NCBI GenBank assembly: GCA_910587155.1
Contig: CAJULA010000007.1
Span: 1 to 64,000 of the forward strand
Direction: 5' to 3'
From: an uncultured Lachnospiraceae bacterium
GTDB lineage: Bacteria > Bacillota > Clostridia > Lachnospirales > Lachnospiraceae
DNA: 64,000 nucleotides
In this document: in pieces, positions 59,256-64,000 of the stretch
Position numbering within the stretch: position 1 is the stretch's first letter
How the letters are laid out: each line of letters begins with the position of its first letter
Notes under the pieces: generated by a model
Told to the model about the DNA's origin: nothing
Databases searched by the model: none
The model's input: only the letters and a program-made list of their open reading frames with translations
Position numbers and translations under genes: made by a program

Positions 59256-62200
59256 TTATGGCAGCAGAAAAATCTTCATATTCCGCAAAATATGTTCTGT
59301 CAGTGACAGCAGCATCTCTGCATCTTTCTCCACCATGCCGCATTTTTTGTACCGATATCGAAGGCACGGATCTCCCTTGGCATGGAATGTCATCTTTTTT
59401 CCAAATCCCGCCAGCATTTCCGGCAGGCGTTCGATCCGAATCGGTGCATTGGCAGTAAATAAAAAGGTCAGCACTTCATTCTTTCCCTGCACTTCCGCAA
59501 GATACAGTGCATGAGCCTGTCTGCGGATCAGCGCAATCCGCAGCAGATTCTGTACCGAGACCGGGATCTCACCAAAGCGGTCCATCAGTTCTTCCTTCAT
59601 ATCGCTGCATTCCCCTTCATCTTCCACACCGGCGATCCGTTTGTAAATATCCAGCTTCTGCACCTCGTTGAGGATATAGGAGGCAGGAATATAAGCATCC
59701 ACATCCAGATCTACCGTAGTGGCAAAATCCGCTTCCTCTCCTTCGCCTTTCAGATGCTTCACCGCCTCATTGAGCATCTTGCAGTACAGGTCATATCCCA
59801 CTGCCTCCATATGCCCATGCTGGCTCTTTCCCAGCAGATTGCCGGCTCCCCGTATCTCCAGGTCACGCATCGCTATCTTAAACCCGCTGCCCAGATCCGT
59901 AAATTCACGGATGGCCTGCAGCCGCTTTTCTGCCACTTCCTTCAGCATTTTATCTTTCTTGTACATAAGAAAAGCATAGGCGGTGCGGTTAGAACGCCCT
60001 ACCCTGCCCCGCAGCTGATACAACTGGGATAATCCCATATGGTCAGAATCATGGATAATCATCGTATTGACATTGGAGATGTCCAGACCGGTTTCGATGA
60101 TTGTGGTGGAAACCAGCACGTCAATCTCCCCGTCAATAAAATCATACATAATCCGCTCCAATTCTCTCTCCTGCATCTGCCCATGGGCAAAAGAAACCGC
60201 GGCTTCCGGCACCAGAGCCGCCAGAGAAGCTGCTACATCCGCGATAGTATTGACCCTGTTGTATACATAATAGACCTGGCCGCCCCGGGAAAGTTCCCTG
60301 ACGATGGCTTCTCTTACCATCTCTTCATTATACTCACAGACAAAGGTCTGAATGGGCATACGCTCCTCCGGCGCCTCTTCCAGCACACTCATATCACGGA
60401 TACCGGCCAGACTCATATGCAGCGTCCGCGGGATTGGTGTGGCAGTCAGGGTGAGCACATCCACATTTTCTTTTATTTTCTTGATCTTTTCTTTATGAGC
60501 CACACCAAAACGCTGTTCTTCATCAATCACCAGAAGTCCCAGATCCTTATACTGCACATCCTTCGACAGAACCCGGTGTGTGCCGATCACGATGTCCACC
60601 AGCCCCTTTTTCAGGTCTTCGATCGTTTTCTTCTGCTCGGAAGGGGTCCGGAATCTGGACAGCAGATCTACCCGCACCGGGAAATCCTTCATTCGCTGTA
60701 TAAAAGTATTATAATGCTGCTGCGCCAGTATGGTAGTCGGCACAAGAAAAACCACCTGTTTGCTGCACTGCACGGCTTTGAACGCCGCCCTGATAGCGAT
60801 CTCTGTCTTGCCGTACCCCACATCTCCGCAGATCAGCCGATCCATGATCCTGGCACTTTCCATATCCGCCTTGGTCGCCTCAATGGCTGTCAGTTGATCC
60901 TCGGTCTCTTCAAAAGGAAACATTTCTTCAAATTCCCGCTGCCATACCGTATCTTTCTCAAACTGATAACCCGCCTTCTGCTGACGCACGGCATAGAGCT
61001 CCACCAGATCTCTTGCCACCTCATCCACCGCGCTTCTGACTTTAGTCCTCGTCCTGTTCCATTCCTGGGTCCCCAGCCGGTTAAGTTTCGGTTTTCTGCC
61101 GTCTCCTGAGCCATACTTTTGGATCGCGTCAAATCCCGTCGCCAGAATATACAGATTTCCGCCGTCCCGGTATTCAATCTTCATATAATCCTTTACGACA
61201 TGCTCCACCTCTACCTTTTCGATCCCTCTGTAAATGCCCAGTCCATGACTTTCATGGACTACATAGTCTCCTACTTTCAATTCTGAAAAGTCGTGGATTT
61301 TCTGCCCTTCATATTTTTTATGCCGTCGCTTTTTTTTCTTTTCCCGGCCAAAAATATCACTTTCGGACAGAATCACATATTTCAGCAGCGGATATTCAAA
61401 CCCCTTGAGCACATGTCCATAACAGGTCATGACCTCTCCCGGCGCCAGTTCCCGCTCCGGATCCTCGCTGTAAAACGCGGTCAGCCCCTGCTCCGCCAGA
61501 TCCATGGCCAGTCTTTTGGCCCTTGTCCGGGAACCTGATAAAAGCAGAACCCGATATCCGCTTTTCCTGTATCGGCGCAGATCTTTCACCAGCAGCTCAA
61601 AGCTGTTATTATAGGAAGCAATGGATTTCGCCGTCACGGAGAATCTGCTCTCTGTGGAAAAGAAAGAATTTTTCTGCAAAATTGCCGACACGGAGACAAC
61701 CCTGCACTTCTCCAGGCCTGCCGCAGCCTGTTCCACCGATGTCAGCAGCTGCATCTGCCCCGGCAATACGTATCCTTTCTCCGCCCTGTGCATCATGCTT
61801 TCCCGAAATTCCGTCTCCACCGCAGTGCCATGTTCCTGCAGGCGAGCCGGCTCATCCAGAACAAACAGGCTGTCCGAGGCATCAAAATAAGCCGGAAAAA
61901 CCGCGGCATCCGCATAGAAATAGCGAATATAGCTTTCCAGATTGACAAGAGAACGGTACTCCCGAATCTGTTCCCGCAGCTGTGATACCTGCGCTTTGAT
62001 CCGGTGAGCCTCTTCCGTGTGAAACTGTTCCCGCAGGGCTTTTTCCACCTGCCCGCCGTCCCGCTCTATCGCCGCGATACCCTGTTCCAGATTATCTTCA
62101 AACAGCACCAATTCTGTCGCCGGATAAATATCCACGCCTTCCAGATTCTCAATGGAGCGCTGACTGAGTACATCAAAACTGCGGACAGAATCCACTTCAT

Positions 62201-62783
62201 CTCCCCACAGTTCCACCCGGTAGGGGTTCTCTTCCGTCAGATCAAAAATATCAAAAATACCACCCCGTACGGCAAACTGTCCCGGTCCTTCCACCTGATA
62301 GACATTCTCATATCCGGCGGCAGTCAGGCAGGCCGCCAGATCCGGCGGCGCCTCCTTCCCTTTTCTGATGGAGACAATCCCCTGTTTCAAAACTTCCATG
62401 GGTGTCTGATAGGCCATCAATGTATCAAAGGTAGTAACAACCGTGACCGGCGCCCCTTCCAACATTCTGCGCAATACCTTCATCCGCTCCATGGTCAGTC
62501 TGTTTCCATGCACATCAGCCTGATAGAAGATCAGATCTCTGGCAGGATACAGGCAGGTATTTCTGTCATAATATTTCAGGTCTTCGCAGATCTCTCTCGC
62601 TCTGAGATCACTGTAGGTGACGATGATCCTGTTGCGGAAACCCTCACTAAGCCCGTATACCATATGCATTTTCTGAGAATCCACGCATCCGCCAAGCGCC
62701 ACATGGGCGCCGTCCCTGCCAAGCTGCTTTACGATCTCCGAAAATTCCCCCATCTCCTCAAAGGGTTTTCTCAGTACTTTCAT
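59256..62783 (-). CDS. mfd: Transcription-repair coupling factor
   Basis: Displaces stalled RNA polymerase and recruits UvrABC. 1175 residues: UvrB-homology module at the N-terminus (MLEGAPVTVVTTFDTLMAYQ; NPYRVELWGDEVDSVRSFDV), RNAP-interacting CarD-like domain (LKVGDYVVHESHGLGIYRGI), RecG-like helicase with Walker A GDVGYGKTEIAIRAAF, DEEQRFGV and TRG motif, and a TRCF C-terminal module (PVSVQNLLRIALIRRQAHAL). Full length. Overlaps the pth 3' end by 26 bp, probably coupled. Confidence 0.97.
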   Translation of the reverse strand: MKVLRKPFEEMGEFSEIVKQLGRDGAHVALGGCVDSQKMHMVYGLSEGFRNRIIVTYSDLRAREICEDLKYYDRNTCLYPARDLIFYQADVHGNRLTMERMKVLRRMLEGAPVTVVTTFDTLMAYQTPMEVLKQGIVSIRKGKEAPPDLAACLTAAGYENVYQVEGPGQFAVRGGIFDIFDLTEENPYRVELWGDEVDSVRSFDVLSQRSIENLEGVDIYPATELVLFEDNLEQGIAAIERDGGQVEKALREQFHTEEAHRIKAQVSQLREQIREYRSLVNLESYIRYFYADAAVFPAYFDASDSLFVLDEPARLQEHGTAVETEFRESMMHRAEKGYVLPGQMQLLTSVEQAAAGLEKCRVVSVSAILQKNSFFSTESRFSVTAKSIASYNNSFELLVKDLRRYRKSGYRVLLLSGSRTRAKRLAMDLAEQGLTAFYSEDPERELAPGEVMTCYGHVLKGFEYPLLKYVILSESDIFGREKKKKRRHKKYEGQKIHDFSELKVGDYVVHESHGLGIYRGIEKVEVEHVVKDYMKIEYRDGGNLYILATGFDAIQKYGSGDGRKPKLNRLGTQEWNRTRTKVRSAVDEVARDLVELYAVRQQKAGYQFEKDTVWQREFEEMFPFEETEDQLTAIEATKADMESARIMDRLICGDVGYGKTEIAIRAAFKAVQCSKQVVFLVPTTILAQQHYNTFIQRMKDFPVRVDLLSRFRTPSEQKKTIEDLKKGLVDIVIGTHRVLSKDVQYKDLGLLVIDEEQRFGVAHKEKIKKIKENVDVLTLTATPIPRTLHMSLAGIRDMSVLEEAPEERMPIQTFVCEYNEEMVREAIVRELSRGGQVYYVYNRVNTIADVAASLAALVPEAAVSFAHGQMQERELERIMYDFIDGEIDVLVSTTIIETGLDISNVNTMIIHDSDHMGLSQLYQLRGRVGRSNRTAYAFLMYKKDKMLKEVAEKRLQAIREFTDLGSGFKIAMRDLEIRGAGNLLGKSQHGHMEAVGYDLYCKMLNEAVKHLKGEGEEADFATTVDLDVDAYIPASYILNEVQKLDIYKRIAGVEDEGECSDMKEELMDRFGEIPVSVQNLLRIALIRRQAHALYLAEVQGKNEVLTFLFTANAPIRIERLPEMLAGFGKKMTFHAKGDPCLRYRYKKCGMVEKDAEMLLSLTEHILRNMKIFLLP

Positions 62784-63360
62784 CCTCTACCTCTTGCTTC
62801 TTATTATATCGGTTCATAGCCTCGTCTATTTTTCCCTGGACAATCAGGCGCACGGCTTCCTCAGCCAGATGCGCGCTTGCCAGGATCGTTTCCATTTCCC
62901 TGTCCGTAAAATGTCCCAGCACATAATCCACCAGATCATATGCCTGCGGTTTGGCGCCCACACCGATTTTGATTCTGGCAAAAACATCATGTCCCAGATG
63001 GGCGATGATATTCCTGATACCATTATGTCCGCCCGCGCTGCCCTTTTTCCTGATGCGCAGCCTGCCTACATCCATACTGATATCATCATAGATCACAAGC
63101 AGCTGCTCCGTCTCGTCGATTTTATAATAGTCCACAAGTTCACGCACACTTTCTCCGCTCAGATTCATATAAGTCTGAGGTTTGGCCAGTATGACACGCT
63201 CTCCCGCAATCAATCCTTTCCCGATGACAGCCTTGTGCTTCAGTTCCAGCATGGAGATCCCATGCTCCTTCGCTATTACATCTATGACTGAAAATCCGGT
63301 ATTATGCCTTGTATTGTCGTATCTTTTCTCCGGATTGCCCAGACCCACGATCATATACAT
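62758..63360 (-). CDS. pth: Peptidyl-tRNA hydrolase
   Basis: Releases tRNA from stalled peptidyl-tRNA. 200 residues from the ATG at 63360 (AAAGGG nine bases before). Family motifs: YMIVGLGNPEKRYDNTRHNT with catalytic His, LAKPQTYMNLSGESVRELVD with Asn, and GGHNGIRNII plus VGAKPQAYDLVDYVLGHF. The frame is open back to 63519 without a site. Between spoVG and mfd. Confidence 0.95.
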   Translation of the reverse strand: MYMIVGLGNPEKRYDNTRHNTGFSVIDVIAKEHGISMLELKHKAVIGKGLIAGERVILAKPQTYMNLSGESVRELVDYYKIDETEQLLVIYDDISMDVGRLRIRKKGSAGGHNGIRNIIAHLGHDVFARIKIGVGAKPQAYDLVDYVLGHFTDREMETILASAHLAEEAVRLIVQGKIDEAMNRYNKKQEVEDESTEKTL

Positions 63361-63463
63361 ACTGCCCATCCCTTTCTCTTTGCCGATATGCCTCTCATGC
63401 CGTAACAGTTCAGACAAGCCGCCCTGTACCCTTATGATGTCAGATATTCCTATTAAATATAAC

Positions 63464-63494
63464 AAAGGAGTTGTCAATTGACAACTCCCTTTTC
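63464..63494 (-). terminator. Terminator/hairpin between spoVG and pth
   Basis: Minus strand GGAGTTGTCAATTGACAACTCC (a perfect 22-bp palindrome, 63467-63488) preceded by AAAAGG and followed by TTTGTTATA; partial termination after spoVG. Confidence 0.55.
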
Positions 63495-63515
63495 CCTGGT
63501 GCCTGATCCATTCCG

Positions 63516-63791
63516 TCATTCGTCGCTGTCCGGTTCAGACAGCGCCTGCTCGTAACTTTCTAAAATAATCTTCTGTATGCCCTCTCTAGTCTCTGAATTG
63601 ATAGGATGCGCGATATCTCTGTACTCGCCATCCGAGGCTTTCTTGCTTGGCATTGCAATGAACAGCCCTTTCTCACCTTCAATCACCTTGATGTCATGAA
63701 CTACGAATTCATTGTCGATCGTAATGGATACGATCGCTTTCATTTTCCCTTCTTTCGTAATTTTACGAACTCGTACATCTGTTATCTTCAT
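63516..63791 (-). CDS. spoVG: Septation/sporulation regulator SpoVG
   Basis: RNA/DNA-binding regulator conserved in Firmicutes. 91 residues beginning MKITDVRVRKITKEGKMKAI, with DNEFVVHDIKVIEGEKGLFI, AMPSKKASDGEYRDIAHPIN and SETREGIQKIILESYEQALS, the complete family pattern. AGGAGGTCAGGATGC upstream. It follows the glgD-like gene by 25 bp on the same strand and precedes pth. Confidence 0.96.
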   Translation of the reverse strand: MKITDVRVRKITKEGKMKAIVSITIDNEFVVHDIKVIEGEKGLFIAMPSKKASDGEYRDIAHPINSETREGIQKIILESYEQALSEPDSDE

Positions 63792-63816
63792 GCATCCTGA
63801 CCTCCTCTGATCGATA

Positions 63817-64000
63817 CTAGAACTTGTACCTCATATTTTTTTCGATTACGATCTTGATTCCATCTTCGCCTTTATAGCAGGAGTTGGCCGGTATGGTGTC
63901 GCGGCTCTCTATGATGCAGTTTTCAATGTAAGTGTTATCTCCAATATAAACGTCATTTAGTATAATAGAATTTTTGATCGTGCAATTACTGCCGATGAAT
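63817..64000 (-). CDS. glgD: Glucose-1-phosphate adenylyltransferase, GlgD-like, 3' end (partial)
   Basis: Runs off the window edge; only the last about 60 residues are visible (stop TAG at 63817-63819). The sequence shows left-handed beta-helix repeats (IGSNCTIKNSIILNDVYIGD, then NTYIENCIIESRDTI) and a terminal GIKIVIEKNMRYKF. This is the C-terminus of GlgC/GlgD-type ADP-glucose pyrophosphorylase subunits, and the non-catalytic GlgD subunit in particular, which fits with glgP being in the same window. The assignment rests on this short tail only. Confidence 0.7.
   Translation of the reverse strand, partial: FIGSNCTIKNSIILNDVYIGDNTYIENCIIESRDTIPANSCYKGEDGIKIVIEKNMRYKF

Noticed and set aside
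1..64000. CRISPR arrays, tRNA or rRNA genes, prophage
   Set aside because: No regularly spaced direct repeats, no tRNA-like CCA-ended cloverleaf or rRNA stretch, and no phage structural genes were seen on reading both strands.

Overview
The window is a stretch of a spore-forming Clostridia chromosome, most probably Lachnospiraceae. The evidence is the mix of anaerobe-type sporulation genes (spoIIID with a sigma-E-like promoter, a SipL-type SPOCS/LysM coat protein, a spoIID-spoIIQ pair, spoVT, spoVG), a T-box before ileS, a B-type pyrD next to pyrK, a GlgD-like gene end, and strong AGGAGG ribosome binding sites. I saw no rRNA, tRNA or CRISPR array.

Region 1 (1-2950) is AT-rich accessory DNA: orphan hypothetical genes, an internally deleted IS630-type transposase remnant, and an ORF whose 3' end runs into a leftover TipAS (MerR-type effector domain) fragment. 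Region 2 (3000-16400) is core: guaA with a structured leader, an HD-domain protein, spoIIID, the TrkA/TrkH potassium system, and a reverse-strand run of trigger-factor-like lipoprotein, asnS, NlpC/P60 peptidase and dgt, followed by cardiolipin synthase. Region 3 (16400-31700) holds a glucose-type PTS transporter controlled by a LicT/GlcT-type antiterminator with its RAT hairpin and terminator, then DUF1934, murI, gntR and ispE. It also holds a MerR regulator facing a DUF362 ferredoxin-like gene, sipL, and a pyrC-pyrK-pyrD operon.

Region 4 (31800-49900) holds plsC, murF and ddl (peptidoglycan precursors), a decayed GH9-like lipoprotein, an amidohydrolase, a GIY-YIG protein, the spoIIQ/spoIID pair, an EF-hand protein, an aconitase-family hydratase, glycogen phosphorylase and ileS with its T-box. 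Region 5 (49900-57400) is again partly accessory: a decayed AAA/PD-(D/E)XK gene, hairpin repeats, spoVT, pncB, a small type I toxin/antisense-RNA-like locus, a BlaI/BlaR1-type pair with its operator, and a small alarmone synthetase. Region 6 (57400-64000) is a chemoreceptor, mfd, pth, spoVG and the 3' end of a glgD-like gene.

The most distinctive points are five. The convergent toxin/antisense-RNA locus at 53.5-53.9 kb has near-identical leaders on both transcripts. A two-hairpin repeat occurs before trkA and before spoVT, and its stems covary. The guaA leader looks like an unassigned riboswitch. The SpoIID/SpoIIQ pair appears to lack the canonical catalytic residues in both partners. The MerR-DUF362 intergenic region has a textbook 19-bp-spacer promoter. 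All start sites were chosen by eye from ribosome binding sites and family starts; no database search was possible.
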